Of a DNA stretch of 64,000 bases, positions 1 to 9,903 are shown piece by piece. Numbering within the stretch: the first letter of the stretch is position 1; every line of letters begins with the position of its first letter. Under the pieces are notes generated by a model. The model searched no databases and was not told where the DNA came from. It saw only the letters and a list, made by a program, of their open reading frames with translations. The translations under genes were made by a program, and so were the position numbers. This DNA comes from Clostridiales bacterium (GTDB taxonomy: Bacteria; Bacillota; Clostridia; Christensenellales; DTU072), in contig JAAZJD010000037.1 of NCBI GenBank assembly GCA_012800525.1, positions 1-64,000 of the forward strand. Reading direction: 5' to 3'.

Positions 1-67
1 TTATGGTTTTATCCATAGAACTACTTACTACAATTCCAGTTCTTGTTTTTCTTAAATTCCTTTCCAT
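1..67 (-). CDS. rpsQ: 30S ribosomal protein S17, partial (N-terminus only, cut by left edge)
   Basis: Reverse complement of 1-67 reads MERNLRKTRTGIVVSSSMDKT, the S17 N-terminus, directly downstream of rpmC. Not in the supplied ORF track. Confidence 0.88.
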   Translation of the reverse strand, partial: MERNLRKTRTGIVVSSSMDKTI

Positions 68-82
68 GAGTTATTTCCTCCC

Positions 83-652
83 TTATTTTTTGTTCGCTTT
101 TTCAACTTTAGCTACAGCTTCTGTTTCAGTTTTTTTCACGGTAGGTTTTGTTTCAGTTGTTTTTTTAACTGTATCTTTGGGTTCAGCCTTTTTTACCGTA
201 GTTTTAACTGCAGCTTTTTCTTCAGGCACATTTTTTGTTGTATCTTTGGGCTCAGCTTTTTTTACAGTAGTTTTTACTGTAGTCTTTTCTTCAGGCGTAT
301 TTTTTGCTGTAGTTTTTTTGACAACATTTGCTTTTGCAACAGGTTTTGCTACTTCTTTTTCTGCAACTTTAGCCTCAGGTTTTGTATCTTTAGCTACGAC
401 TTTTGAGGTTTTTGCTTTTTTAGAGCTTTTTGACTTTGAAGTTGAAGTAGGCTCAATAGAGATACCAATTTCTCTTTGCCTCAAAACAGTCATTGCTCTT
501 GCAATATCTTTTTTGCACTCACGTATTCTTAAAGGATTGGGTAATTGAGCAACTGCTTGTTTGAAGCGCAACTCAAACAATTCCTTTTTTAGTTCATTAA
601 CTGTATTATTCAATTCATCATTTGTCATTTCGAAAAATCTTTCTGGTTTCAT
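83..652 (-). CDS. rpmC: 50S ribosomal protein L29 with long K/T/E/A-rich C-terminal extension
   Basis: N-terminal ~65 aa (MTNDELNNTVNELKKELFELRFKQAVAQLPNPLRIRECKKDIARAMTVLRQRE) is typical L29; operon position fits. About 120 aa of low-complexity tail follows. Confidence 0.93.
   Translation of the reverse strand: MKPERFFEMTNDELNNTVNELKKELFELRFKQAVAQLPNPLRIRECKKDIARAMTVLRQREIGISIEPTSTSKSKSSKKAKTSKVVAKDTKPEAKVAEKEVAKPVAKANVVKKTTAKNTPEEKTTVKTTVKKAEPKDTTKNVPEEKAAVKTTVKKAEPKDTVKKTTETKPTVKKTETEAVAKVEKANKK
161..300 (-). repeat. 69-bp tandem repeat inside the rpmC extension
   Basis: 'gtatctttggg.tcagc' recurs at 171 and 240 (69 bp = 23 aa). Protein units PEEKTTVKTTVKKAEPKDTTKNV / PEEKAAVKTTVKKAEPKDTVKKT. 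Confidence 0.8.
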
Positions 653-1173
653 TACGCTTCACCACCCTCTTCTTCTGTAACTTCAGCTACATCTTCTGAA
701 ACTTCTGTTTCTTCTACAGGTTCAACAGATATTACATTTTTATATTTCTCATAAATTGCTTGAGCATCTTCTCTCATAACAAATTTACATTTTATTGGCA
801 ACTTATGTGCCGCAAGCCTTAATGCCTCTCTAGCAATCTTTTCAGTTATACCAGCCATTTCAAACATAACTCTATCTGGCTTAACAACTGCTACCCAATA
901 TTCTGGAGAACCTTTACCTTTACCCATACGAGTTTCTGCTGGTTTAGCTGTTACTGGCTTATCTGGGAAAATTTTTATCCAAACTTTTCCGCCTCTTCTT
1001 ACATATCTAGTCATTGCTACACGAGCAGCTTCTATTTGGTTTGATGTAATCCAACCTGGCTCCAATGCAACTAAACCATATTGTCCATATGTAATTTCAT
1101 TACCTCTTGTTGCACGACCCTTCATCCTACCGCGGTGTTGCTTTCTTCTTTTTACACGTTTAGGCATTAACAT
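652..1173 (-). CDS. rplP: 50S ribosomal protein L16 with acidic C-terminal tail
   Basis: [57 protein letters not shown] is typical L16; operon order. Confidence 0.97.
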   Translation of the reverse strand: MLMPKRVKRRKQHRGRMKGRATRGNEITYGQYGLVALEPGWITSNQIEAARVAMTRYVRRGGKVWIKIFPDKPVTAKPAETRMGKGKGSPEYWVAVVKPDRVMFEMAGITEKIAREALRLAAHKLPIKCKFVMREDAQAIYEKYKNVISVEPVEETEVSEDVAEVTEEEGGEA

Positions 1174-1931
1174 TAGTTGTTTCCTCCTTTACTCTTAAAA
1201 ATCTCACCTTTATAGATCCAAACCTTTACTCCCAGTATTCCATATGTAGTTTTTGCCTCAGCAAAACCATAATCAATTTCAGCACGTAATGTTTGGAGCG
1301 GGATTGAACCTTCGTGATAAGATTCACTTCTAGCAATTTCAGCTCCATCAAGTCTTCCACCAACAGTTACCTTTATTCCCTTTGCACCAGCTTTCATTGT
1401 TCTAGACATTGCAAATTTCATAGCTCTTCTAAAAGGCATTCTTCTCTCCAATTGAGCTGCAACTGCCTCTGAAACTAGTTGAGCATCTAAATCAACGTTT
1501 TTTACTTCTAGAATGTTTATTTTTAAATTATCTTGTTCAACACCAACTATTTTTGCAATCGCTTTTTTAATTTTATCTATACCTCGATCAGCTCTTGCTG
1601 CTTCTTGAGCTTCTCTACGAGTACGAGGTCTTTTTGCTGCCATTTTTTCTTCAATCTTAGCCTCTTCACCTTCTTTTGTGACAACTTTATCGAGTCTTCC
1701 TATGGCAACGCCAACTTTTCCGCAATATACATCAATCTTTATATTTCCAGCAGCTCTTTCTATGTTAATTTTAGAAATTGCGGCATCATAGTATTCCTTT
1801 TTTAAATATTTTCTAATCTCATTGTCTTGTTTAAGATATTTACCATAATCTTTTTTATCGGCATACCATGTGCTTGTCCATGGAGCATTGATTCCTACTC
1901 TTAAACCACGGGGATTAACTTTTTGTCCCAT
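1173..1931 (-). CDS. rpsC: 30S ribosomal protein S3
   Basis: [14 protein letters not shown] start (ORF trimmed to this ATG at 1931); KH-domain S3 sequence; operon order. Confidence 0.97.
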   Translation of the reverse strand: MGQKVNPRGLRVGINAPWTSTWYADKKDYGKYLKQDNEIRKYLKKEYYDAAISKINIERAAGNIKIDVYCGKVGVAIGRLDKVVTKEGEEAKIEEKMAAKRPRTRREAQEAARADRGIDKIKKAIAKIVGVEQDNLKINILEVKNVDLDAQLVSEAVAAQLERRMPFRRAMKFAMSRTMKAGAKGIKVTVGGRLDGAEIARSESYHEGSIPLQTLRAEIDYGFAEAKTTYGILGVKVWIYKGEIFKSKGGNN

Positions 1932-1932
1932 A

Positions 1933-2331
1933 CTAAGCCTCCTTTCCTTTAAACTCATCTAAAATGACCGTGATGTGGCTAGTTCTTTTCAATATACTAG
2001 CACCTCTACCTTTAGCACGAGCTCTCCAACGCTTAAGTGTTGGCCCTTGATCCGCATAACATTCTGCTACATACAATGTATCTTTGGTCATCCCTAAATT
2101 GTTTTCAGCATTTGCTGCTGCTGAATCAACTACCTTTAAAATGGGCATACTTGATGACTTATTTAACATTTTTAGTATTCCAACTGCTTCGTTATAACTT
2201 TTACCACGAATAACATCTAAAACACTGCGCACCTTATATGGAGATATCCTTATATATTTAGCTACAGCATAAGGCCTTTTATCCTTTTGCTCTTCTCTTC
2301 TTTCAGCTTTTTCTCTTATTCTTGTTGCCAT
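1933..2331 (-). CDS. rplV: 50S ribosomal protein L22
   Basis: VAKYIRISPYKVRSVLDVIRGKSYNEAVGIL is L22; start trimmed to MATRIREKAERR at 2331 so it does not overlap rpsS. Confidence 0.95.
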   Translation of the reverse strand: MATRIREKAERREEQKDKRPYAVAKYIRISPYKVRSVLDVIRGKSYNEAVGILKMLNKSSSMPILKVVDSAAANAENNLGMTKDTLYVAECYADQGPTLKRWRARAKGRGASILKRTSHITVILDEFKGKEA

Positions 2332-2341
2332 GCGTATCCTC

Positions 2342-2620
2342 CTATTTTTTACCTGCGGTTTTAGAACCAGCGTGGCCTCTAAATATACGTGTTGGAGCAA
2401 ATTCACCAAGTTTTAATCCAACCATATCTTCAGTTATGTAAACTGGAACATGCTTTCTTCCATCGTGAACTGCTATAGTATGACCTACAAATTCAGGAAA
2501 AATAGTAGAAGATCTTGACCATGTTTTAATGGGTCTCTTTTCGCCAGATTTATTCATAGCTACTACTTTTTTCATCAAGGCTTCTTCAACAAATGGGCCT
2601 TTTTTAACTGATCTACTCAT
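2342..2620 (-). CDS. rpsS: 30S ribosomal protein S19
   Basis: [19 protein letters not shown]...[35 protein letters not shown]. Confidence 0.98.
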   Translation of the reverse strand: MSRSVKKGPFVEEALMKKVVAMNKSGEKRPIKTWSRSSTIFPEFVGHTIAVHDGRKHVPVYITEDMVGLKLGEFAPTRIFRGHAGSKTAGKK

Positions 2621-2631
2621 CTTTATTCCTC

Positions 2632-3459
2632 CTAGTTAATACGTTTTATGATCATGCCTTTTGCACGACTCTTTTTCTTTCTTGTTTTATATCCTAAGGC
2701 TGGTTGCCCCCAAGGTGAAACTGGAGTTGGCATACCAATTGGACTTTTCCCTTCTCCACCACCATGTGGGTGATCTATCGGATTCATTGCTACACCACGT
2801 ACTGATGGTCTAATTCCCATGTGACGTGTCCTTCCCGCTTTTCCTATTGTTACATTTGAATAATTTATGTTTCCAACTCTTCCTATTGTTGCCTTGCATT
2901 TTACTAAAACATATCTCATTTCACCACTTGGCATACGCAAAATAGCATACTTCCCTTCTTTACCCATTAATTGAGCAGAAGTTCCAGCTGATCTTGCTAT
3001 TTGAGCATCTTTATTGGGTTGCATTTGAATATTGTGAACAACTGTACCATCTGGAATATTTTCAAGTGGTAAACTATTTCCTGCTTTTATATCAGCATTT
3101 GGTCCACTTAAAACCTCATCACCTACATTTAAGCCTAATGGGGCAAGAATATATCTTTTTTCCCCATCAGCATAAACTAACAAAGCAATGTTAGCACTTC
3201 TATTAGGGTCATATTGAATTGATTCAACTTTGGCTGGGATGCCATCTTTATTACGCTTAAAATCAATTACTCTATATTTTTGACGATTCCCGCCACCTTT
3301 ATGTCTTGATGTTATTCTTCCATAAGAATTTTTCCCTGCAGTTTTTTTCTTAGGACGTAATAAACTTTTTTCTGGAGCTACTTTTGATAATTCAGAATTA
3401 TCAAGTGTGCTCATTCCTCTTCTTCCTGGAGATGTTGGTTTATATTGTTTAATAGCCAT
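2632..3459 (-). CDS. rplB: 50S ribosomal protein L2
   Basis: [20 protein letters not shown]...[21 protein letters not shown]. Confidence 0.98.
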   Translation of the reverse strand: MAIKQYKPTSPGRRGMSTLDNSELSKVAPEKSLLRPKKKTAGKNSYGRITSRHKGGGNRQKYRVIDFKRNKDGIPAKVESIQYDPNRSANIALLVYADGEKRYILAPLGLNVGDEVLSGPNADIKAGNSLPLENIPDGTVVHNIQMQPNKDAQIARSAGTSAQLMGKEGKYAILRMPSGEMRYVLVKCKATIGRVGNINYSNVTIGKAGRTRHMGIRPSVRGVAMNPIDHPHGGGEGKSPIGMPTPVSPWGQPALGYKTRKKKSRAKGMIIKRIN

Positions 3460-3475
3460 TTCTATAACCTCCTAA

Positions 3476-3766
3476 CTATGCCAAACTTTCGAAATGCTCG
3501 ATTGACTTGCTGTCTTGTGTAAGAGTAACATACGCTTTTTTATATGAAGGAGTTTTGCCTTGTGTTCTACCTCTTCTTTTCATTTTCCCATCATAACTAG
3601 CTGTATTGACTTTTGCCACTTTAACATCAAAAATTTCTTCAACTGCTTTTTTGATTTGTGTTTTAGTTGCATTTTTAGCAACCTTAAACGTGTACACTTT
3701 AAAAGCAATGTTAAAGTTTGATTTTTCTGACAATATTGGCTTTATTATAATATCGTATTTATTCAT
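3476..3766 (-). CDS. rplW: 50S ribosomal protein L23
   Basis: IIKPILSEKSNF...VEEIFDVKVAKVNT; operon order. Confidence 0.97.
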   Translation of the reverse strand: MNKYDIIIKPILSEKSNFNIAFKVYTFKVAKNATKTQIKKAVEEIFDVKVAKVNTASYDGKMKRRGRTQGKTPSYKKAYVTLTQDSKSIEHFESLA

Positions 3767-4389
3767 TATGCATATGCCTCCATTAATGACTTAATAGCAT
3801 CAACAGTTATCACACACTTATCAGACTTTACTAAATCGTATAAATTAATTAGCTTAACATCTGTTGTCAAAACCTTTGGTATGTTTTTTGATGCTCTTAT
3901 TACATTTAAATTTTCACCATTTAAAACTATCAAGGCACTAGAAAGCACTTTCAAGTTTTCTAAGACTTCGGCTATTTGTTTTGTTTTAGCTTCTTTTAGT
4001 TTTAAGTCCTTCACAACAACAATGCCGCCATCACTTAATTTTTTGCTTAATGCACTGCAAAGTGCAGCATCCTTCATTTTTTTGTTGACCTTTTTACTAA
4101 AATCTCTTGGCTTTGGAGCAAAAACAACTCCTCCTTTGGTCCATTGTGGTGAACGAATACTTCCTTGTCTAGCTCTACCAGTTCCCTTTTGTCTCCAAGG
4201 CTTAATTCCGCCCCCCCTAACCTCAGCACGAGTCAAAGTACTTTTCGTACCTTGTCTTTTGTTTGCAAGCTGAGCAACTAAAACTTGATGAATCAATGCT
4301 TCGTTATATTCTTTACCGAAAACCTCTGCATTTAAATCTAGACTTCCTGATTTGTTTCCTTTCATATCAAATATATCTACTTTTAACAT
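3766..4389 (-). CDS. rplD: 50S ribosomal protein L4
   Basis: RQGTKSTLTRAEVRGGGIKPWRQKGTGRARQGSIRSPQWTKGGVVFAPKPRDFS. Confidence 0.98.
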   Translation of the reverse strand: MLKVDIFDMKGNKSGSLDLNAEVFGKEYNEALIHQVLVAQLANKRQGTKSTLTRAEVRGGGIKPWRQKGTGRARQGSIRSPQWTKGGVVFAPKPRDFSKKVNKKMKDAALCSALSKKLSDGGIVVVKDLKLKEAKTKQIAEVLENLKVLSSALIVLNGENLNVIRASKNIPKVLTTDVKLINLYDLVKSDKCVITVDAIKSLMEAYA

Positions 4390-4400
4390 AATATATCTCC

Positions 4401-5063
4401 TTATTTACTAGCAAACCACTTGGATTTCCCAGGAGCTTTCTTAACGCTATTCTTAATAACGACAAGTCCTTTTTTAGGACCGGGGATTCCACCGGCAACC
4501 AAAATAACATTCTTGCTTTCATCAACCTTAATAATTTCAAGATTTTGAACTGTAACATTTTTTGCACCCATTTGACCTGCCATTTTTGTATTCTTAAAAA
4601 CACGACCTGGAGTTGCGCTAGCACTCAATGCACCTACTCCTCTATGATAACCAGATCCATGAGCCGCGGGACCTAAATGAAAATTCCACCTTTTGATTGG
4701 TCCTGCATATCCTTTTCCTTTTGACATACCAGAAACATCAACATAATCGCCTTCTTTAAAAACTGTGCACTTAATTTGATCGCCTACTTGATATGAACTT
4801 ATATCCTCAAGACGAAATTCTCTTAAGTGTCGCTTTGTTTCTAATTTGGATTTTTTAAATTGACCCAAATCTGGCTTATTAAGCTTTGTTTCCTTTATGT
4901 CTCCATATGCAACTTTAATTGCATTATAGCCATCTTTTTCAACAGTTTTTATTTGCACAACAACACAAGGTCCTGCTGATACGACACTCACTGGTATAAC
5001 AGTACCATCTGCTGCAAAAATTTGGCTCATACCTACTTTTGTACCTAAAATAGCTTTTTTCAT
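4401..5063 (-). CDS. rplC: 50S ribosomal protein L3
   Basis: [40 protein letters not shown]. Confidence 0.98.
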   Translation of the reverse strand: MKKAILGTKVGMSQIFAADGTVIPVSVVSAGPCVVVQIKTVEKDGYNAIKVAYGDIKETKLNKPDLGQFKKSKLETKRHLREFRLEDISSYQVGDQIKCTVFKEGDYVDVSGMSKGKGYAGPIKRWNFHLGPAAHGSGYHRGVGALSASATPGRVFKNTKMAGQMGAKNVTVQNLEIIKVDESKNVILVAGGIPGPKKGLVVIKNSVKKAPGKSKWFASK

Positions 5064-5074
5064 TCTGAGCCTCC

Positions 5075-5383
5075 TTACAATTTAATTTGAATATCGACAC
5101 CCGCTGGCAAATCTAGCTTCATTAAAGCATCAATTGTCTTAGATGTGCTGTTATAGATGTCAATTAAACGCTTATGCGTGCGTAATTCGAATTGTTCCCT
5201 ACTATCTTTATGTTTATGAGGGGAACAAAGAATAGTAATGATTTCTTTGTGTGTAGGCAATGGAATTGGACCTGAAATACTCGCATTACTACGTTTTGCT
5301 GCATCAACAATTTTTTCACATGATGCATCAATTAGATTGTGATCATAAGCTTTAAGCTTTATTCTAATCTTTTGGCCTGCCAT
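5075..5383 (-). CDS. rpsJ: 30S ribosomal protein S10
   Basis: [62 protein letters not shown]. Confidence 0.98.
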   Translation of the reverse strand: MAGQKIRIKLKAYDHNLIDASCEKIVDAAKRSNASISGPIPLPTHKEIITILCSPHKHKDSREQFELRTHKRLIDIYNSTSKTIDALMKLDLPAGVDIQIKL

Positions 5384-5550
5384 AGTATCCTCCTAATTTT
5401 GGTTCTTCGTTTACACTTAGCCGTGTGTGCCATTTTTGTGTTTTTTTTTAAAGGGTTTCCCCTTTTTGCTGCTATCTCCCTCAAGAATTAACAATCACGC
5501 GATTGCAATATTCCGTCTTTGGTAAAGCCTTGCTCTATTTTTGACGCAAC
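5384..5550 (-). promoter_or_regulatory. Structured 5' leader of the S10 operon
   Basis: ~165 nt between predicted TSS and rpsJ containing hairpins CAATC-GCGT-GATTG (5492-5505) and AAAGGG-GAAA-CCCTTT (5450-5465, GNRA-type loop in the RNA sense). Confidence 0.5.
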
Positions 5551-5556
5551 TACGAT

Positions 5557-5585
5557 ATAATAACAAACCGTTTTTTTTATGTCAA
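5557..5585 (-). promoter_or_regulatory. Putative sigma-70-type promoter of the S10 operon
   Basis: On minus strand: TTGACA (5585-5580), 17-bp spacer, TATTAT (5562-5557). Confidence 0.75.
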
Positions 5586-5808
5586 ACAAATTATTTGCGT
5601 TTTTATATATATTTTTAAAGCAAATTTAAATTGTTAAACATTTTCTTTGAGCAACGAGTTATATTATACATAATTTAAAACAACGAATCAAGAGAATTTT
5701 GCATAAACATAGTAAAGGGGCTCAAGCTCTAAGCCGTGTGTCTAATTTCAGTTAAAGAATAATAACAAAACTTTAAAATCAAAACACTGGAAATCTATAA
5801 CATCATTC

Positions 5809-6720
5809 CTATACTGTATTTGATCGAACAAAATCTGAAACAATTTCTGTAAACTTTTCTGGATACGCCACCATACTCCTTGCGTGAATCGAATCTTTAA
5901 AAAAATAATAATTAGCTTCTGGGTTAGATTCAAGCATCATCTTTGCATTTTCAAATATTACCACATCATCTTGTTCACTATGGATTATAAGTGTTGGCAC
6001 TTTTACAGACTTCATTGCTTCCCCTGCTTTGCACTCATTAAACTTTGTTTTAGTAATTATTCTACTCATAATCTTGATACTTGGATAAATAAAATTTAAA
6101 AAATGGATATTTTTAATATGGCCTTTAAAAATGTTTTTCATATCGTAAAAAGCACAATAAGTAATCAATAAATTAATCCTAGAATCAAGGCTTGTAACCA
6201 TTGTAGCAGTTGCGCCACCCATACTTTCTCCAAAAATATAAAACTTAAAATTTTCATCAAGTTTTTCTAGATAATCTATCCACGAAATGACATCATATTT
6301 TTCGTAATGTCCAAATGTAATACTATCACCTTCACTAAAACCACTCCTTCTATGATCTGGTAAAAACACATTAAATCCTAAATTTAAAAACATATTAAGA
6401 TATTTCATTTGTGAAATTGAACATGAATTATGTCCGTGAAGAGATATCATCACTTTGTTTGTTGGATTTGGATTTTTGTAAAATTTACCAAACAGCTTAT
6501 ATCCATATTTCGAAACAATTTCATATGGTTCATATCTAATATCAAGCCATTCCTTTTTAAATCCTTTTTCATTAGTTTCATATTCAATCAAATATTCAAA
6601 ACTGCGTTTTTTAGGTTTTTGCAAATAAAAGACAACCCCTACTCCCATTAAAAAATAAACTATTAACAACAAAAACACTATTATTGCCAAAACAATAGCC
6701 ACAATTATTTCAACACCCAT
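5809..6720 (-). CDS. Alpha/beta hydrolase with N-terminal TM segment
   Basis: HGHNSCS, FLPDHRRSG, IFGESMGGATA (GxSxG nucleophile elbow), IHSEQDDVV; hydrophobic N-terminus. Confidence 0.85.
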   Translation of the reverse strand: MGVEIIVAIVLAIIVFLLLIVYFLMGVGVVFYLQKPKKRSFEYLIEYETNEKGFKKEWLDIRYEPYEIVSKYGYKLFGKFYKNPNPTNKVMISLHGHNSCSISQMKYLNMFLNLGFNVFLPDHRRSGFSEGDSITFGHYEKYDVISWIDYLEKLDENFKFYIFGESMGGATATMVTSLDSRINLLITYCAFYDMKNIFKGHIKNIHFLNFIYPSIKIMSRIITKTKFNECKAGEAMKSVKVPTLIIHSEQDDVVIFENAKMMLESNPEANYYFFKDSIHARSMVAYPEKFTEIVSDFVRSNTV

Positions 6721-6788
6721 AAATCTCTCCCTTTAATTGATACTGTTATGCTTATAGTATATCAGCATTTTTATCACTATGCAGAAAA

Positions 6789-6808
6789 AAACAACCTTAT
6801 GGTTGTTT
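6789..6808 (-). terminator. Intrinsic terminator downstream of the Crp/Fnr gene
   Basis: AAACAACC-TTAT-GGTTGTTT; on the minus strand followed by a T-run. Confidence 0.75.
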
Positions 6809-6837
6809 ATAGCATTGCATATTTATTTAGAAACAAG

Positions 6838-7539
6838 TTATAGGTTGGCATTTTTTACAATTTCTTCAATTGCAGCTAAATTTAAAATTTTGATTTCATC
6901 TTTCCAATAATCAATAATTCCTTCTTCCTTCATGACACCCATCTCTCTTGACATAGAAGGTCGTGAAACATTTAAGTACTCTGCCATTTCATTTCTATTA
7001 ATTCCAAGTTTTACTTCAAGAGAATTTTGCTCATTATATTTTTCGAAAATTAACATTGCAATTTTGGCACGCATACCTTTTTCCATTAGATAACTTTTAT
7101 CACGAGATAGTGCGACAATTCTATCTGCTAAAATCTCCATAACATTTTCCATGACACGTTGGTGGAATTCACAATTCTTTGAACATTGCCTAACTATTGT
7201 ATTTATACTAATGTACAAGACTGTAGCTCCAGGTTCATTTGCAAGTACTGAATAAGAAAATACTCTCTCTTTTGAGTAACCCTCAATTTCACCAAACATA
7301 TCTCCAGTTTCAATTAACTCAATTGGTTCGGTAGTTCCATCAAAACGTTTGACAACCTTTAATGCACTCCCCTCGAGAATAATTCCGATTTCATCTACTC
7401 GTTCATTTTGAGTCGCCAACAACTGCCCAACTGAATACTTAACAATCCTACCTCTTAAACAGTCAAAAATCATGTTAATTTCTTGATCAGTTAGGTTCTC
7501 AAATAAACGACATTTTTTTATAAGTTTGATTAATTTCAT
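6838..7539 (-). CDS. Crp/Fnr family transcriptional regulator
   Basis: Cyclic-nucleotide-binding-like N-terminus (GQLLATQNERVDEIGIILEGSALKVVKRFDG...GDMFGEIEGYS) plus HTH (NRNEMAEYLNVSRPSMSREMGVMKEEGII). ATG start preceded by 'ggagatagg'. Confidence 0.88.
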   Translation of the reverse strand: MKLIKLIKKCRLFENLTDQEINMIFDCLRGRIVKYSVGQLLATQNERVDEIGIILEGSALKVVKRFDGTTEPIELIETGDMFGEIEGYSKERVFSYSVLANEPGATVLYISINTIVRQCSKNCEFHQRVMENVMEILADRIVALSRDKSYLMEKGMRAKIAMLIFEKYNEQNSLEVKLGINRNEMAEYLNVSRPSMSREMGVMKEEGIIDYWKDEIKILNLAAIEEIVKNANL

Positions 7540-7737
7540 CCCTATCTCCAAGCTCTCTTGCTTGTTGCTTTAGCTACAAATATAATGTAATTCTACTATG
7601 CAATAAGTATTAATGCAAGACTTTTTGTAAAATTTGTGATATATTATTTTTTGACAGACTAATAAAAAATTTTGACAGCAAATTTATTATGAATCAGCAA
7701 AGCAAACAAGATATATTTTACATACATTGAGGTTATT

Positions 7738-8466
7738 ATGCAACAAAAAAACACATTAGATATTCTTAATGAATTAATCGCATCTTTTTACTCTTCACGT
7801 TTAATCATTGTAGATAAAACAATTTCCAAATTTTTAAAAACTCTAGTAGAAAACAAGGAACTTTTTAGTATCTTAACTGAATGTGTAAATGCATATAATT
7901 ATGAAACGGAATATCAAAATGCATTGACTACAACAGATTCTAAAACATCATTTCTTTTACCTCGTAGTCGCAGAAAAACAATTGCTCTTGTCTCAGGATT
8001 ACTGTATGAGTTTGACAACAAATCAAAAAACATCATTGATTTTGTAACAACATTTTTTCCTGCAGAAACAACTCATGAATCATATATTAATTTTTTAGAT
8101 GGTATCATAATGCCTTTTTCAGACAGTCTTGCAATGTTGCTAACAACAAATTATGATCTTCCTGATATTGCACCAGAAAAAACTAATGAAATATTCCCTG
8201 ATGTTGCAAAAGAACAATGTACATACTGGTTAACTCAACTTTCAGATTCAATAATCGCTTCTAACAAAATCGATGAACAAACTAGAAGCGATGCAATGGA
8301 GTTAATAAAAGGCATGTTTCATGCGTTAGAGTTGCAAAATCCGATTTTTATAAAATATGTATGGATTGGGTTAAAGAATACTCTCAAGCTAGATAAATCT
8401 TGTACCCGTGAAATTCAAGAAATTAATAATGTTTTATATAACTACGCTGTGTTAAATCAAATATAA
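7738..8466 (+). CDS. Hypothetical protein, 242 aa
   Basis: Open ORF with SD-like 'gagg' upstream of ATG; no family recognised; divergent from the Crp/Fnr gene. Confidence 0.7.
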   Translation: MQQKNTLDILNELIASFYSSRLIIVDKTISKFLKTLVENKELFSILTECVNAYNYETEYQNALTTTDSKTSFLLPRSRRKTIALVSGLLYEFDNKSKNIIDFVTTFFPAETTHESYINFLDGIIMPFSDSLAMLLTTNYDLPDIAPEKTNEIFPDVAKEQCTYWLTQLSDSIIASNKIDEQTRSDAMELIKGMFHALELQNPIFIKYVWIGLKNTLKLDKSCTREIQEINNVLYNYAVLNQI

Positions 8467-8557
8467 AAATCTATCAAAGATATAAATTGCATTTAACTTT
8501 ATTTTGTATGTATAATGTAAACCATTACAAATAAATAACATTTAAAGGATACGATAC

Positions 8558-9511
8558 GTGGAGCTATTTTTAACTACTTTAAAAAGTGTTGTACTATTAT
8601 CTTTAATGGCAGTGCCTGGCTTTTTAATAGCAAAAAAAAAGTTAATTGATATAGATAAATCAGTTAACTTTATCTCTGTTGTTTTACTTTATGTTTGTGG
8701 TCCCTTTGTAACATTTGATGCTTTTTTAAATTCAGAATATAACTCTAGCGTATTAATTAACGGTGCAATAGTATTTGTTTTTACATTTGCATTTCTATCA
8801 ATTATACTTCTTATAAACACAAAGTTTATGACACTATTAAAGGGTAATTGGCATACCCAAAGACAATGTGCATATGGTTCAACACTAAGTAACCTAGGAT
8901 ACATGGGGATACCATTAATGCAACTAATTGCTCCGGGGAACAATACAATAATCTTATATCAGTCCATTGCTTTAATAGCATTTAATTTTGTTGGTTGGAC
9001 TGTAGGTGCATATCAATTAAGCGGCGACAAAAAATACATTAGTATCAAACAAGCCATTCTAAATCCCACAACCATTTCGCTCTTACTTGTGCTACCTTTT
9101 TACATTACAAACACGAATTTTATTAAATATGACTTACGTGGACTACAAAACTCAATTTCACTAATAGCAAAAATGGTAGGCCCACTTGTAATGATTCTTG
9201 TTGGTATCAAAGCCTCTGAAATGAATCTTAAAGAACTATTTTTAGATCCAAATGCTTATGTTGTAAGTGGAGTTAAGTTACTTCTTTTACCTATGGTGGC
9301 TTTTTTGCTTTTAGAGCTAATCAATTTGTTTTATGATGTTTCTCCAATTCGTTTAAACATAATGATTCTTGCGTCTATGCCTGTTGCAAATAATTTAACT
9401 GTGTTTAGTGCAAAGTTAAATTTAGATACAAAATATGCATCAAAGCTTGTTATTCTATCAATGTTGTTTTGTATTATTACAATCCCATTAGCTCTATTTC
9501 TCTATATGTAA
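8558..9511 (+). CDS. AEC (auxin efflux carrier) family transporter
   Basis: GTG start; ~10 hydrophobic segments; GSTLSNLGYMGIPLMQ and ASMPVANNLTVFSAKLNLDTKYASKLVILS are AEC-like. Confidence 0.82.
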   Translation: MELFLTTLKSVVLLSLMAVPGFLIAKKKLIDIDKSVNFISVVLLYVCGPFVTFDAFLNSEYNSSVLINGAIVFVFTFAFLSIILLINTKFMTLLKGNWHTQRQCAYGSTLSNLGYMGIPLMQLIAPGNNTIILYQSIALIAFNFVGWTVGAYQLSGDKKYISIKQAILNPTTISLLLVLPFYITNTNFIKYDLRGLQNSISLIAKMVGPLVMILVGIKASEMNLKELFLDPNAYVVSGVKLLLLPMVAFLLLELINLFYDVSPIRLNIMILASMPVANNLTVFSAKLNLDTKYASKLVILSMLFCIITIPLALFLYM

Positions 9512-9617
9512 TTATTTTGTTGCATGTTATTAAATGCTGAATTTGTTTGATATTACACACTTAAACATAATATAATAAGCAATAGACACAACGTTTAATT
9601 TAAGTGAGGTTATACAT

Positions 9618-9821
9618 ATGGGAAAAATTACTAAAGAAAACAAAATAATTGAAGCATTACAATTTGGCAACCAAGAAGCTGTCGCCGAAGTTTTATATTC
9701 TTTTGGGATGCATTGTCTTGGATGTGCTATGTCAAGAGGCGAAACGCTTGAAGAAGCTGCAGCTGTTCATGGAATAGATGTCGATGAACTAGTTGAAGCA
9801 ATCAATGATGTTCTAAAATAA
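9618..9821 (+). CDS. DUF1858 / hybrid-cluster-protein-associated redox disulfide domain protein
   Basis: GMHCLGCAMSRGETLEEAAAVHGIDVDELVEAIN with CxxC, characteristic of DUF1858. Confidence 0.88.
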   Translation: MGKITKENKIIEALQFGNQEAVAEVLYSFGMHCLGCAMSRGETLEEAAAVHGIDVDELVEAINDVLK

Positions 9822-9842
9822 AAGACTATTACATAAATTGAT

Positions 9843-9894
9843 GGACTTTAAGGCTTTAAGGTCCAAAACCTTATAAGCTGCCTATCGCAGCTTT
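9843..9894 (+). terminator. Tandem/overlapping hairpins ending in a terminator-like stem directly upstream of ttcA
   Basis: GGACTTTAA..TTAAGGTCC, overlapping TAAGG..CCTTA, then AAGCTGC-CTATC-GCAGCTT + TTT; ATG of next gene at 9904. Confidence 0.65.
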
Positions 9895-9903
9895 TTATTT
9901 AGT

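Noticed and set aside
3-548. 181-aa plus-strand ORF antisense to rpmC
   Set aside because: Low-complexity F/V/T/S-rich translation that is the mirror of the lysine-rich L29 tail; rpmC is clearly the real gene.
4367-4624. 85-aa minus-strand ORF overlapping rplC
   Set aside because: Out-of-frame shadow within rplC; no RBS or family support.
5419-5741. AGCCGTGTGT repeated at 5420 and 5732
   Set aside because: Only 10 nt shared, two copies; could be chance. Loose similarity to the ACACACAGGCT of the 33.9 kb repeats is not enough to claim a family.
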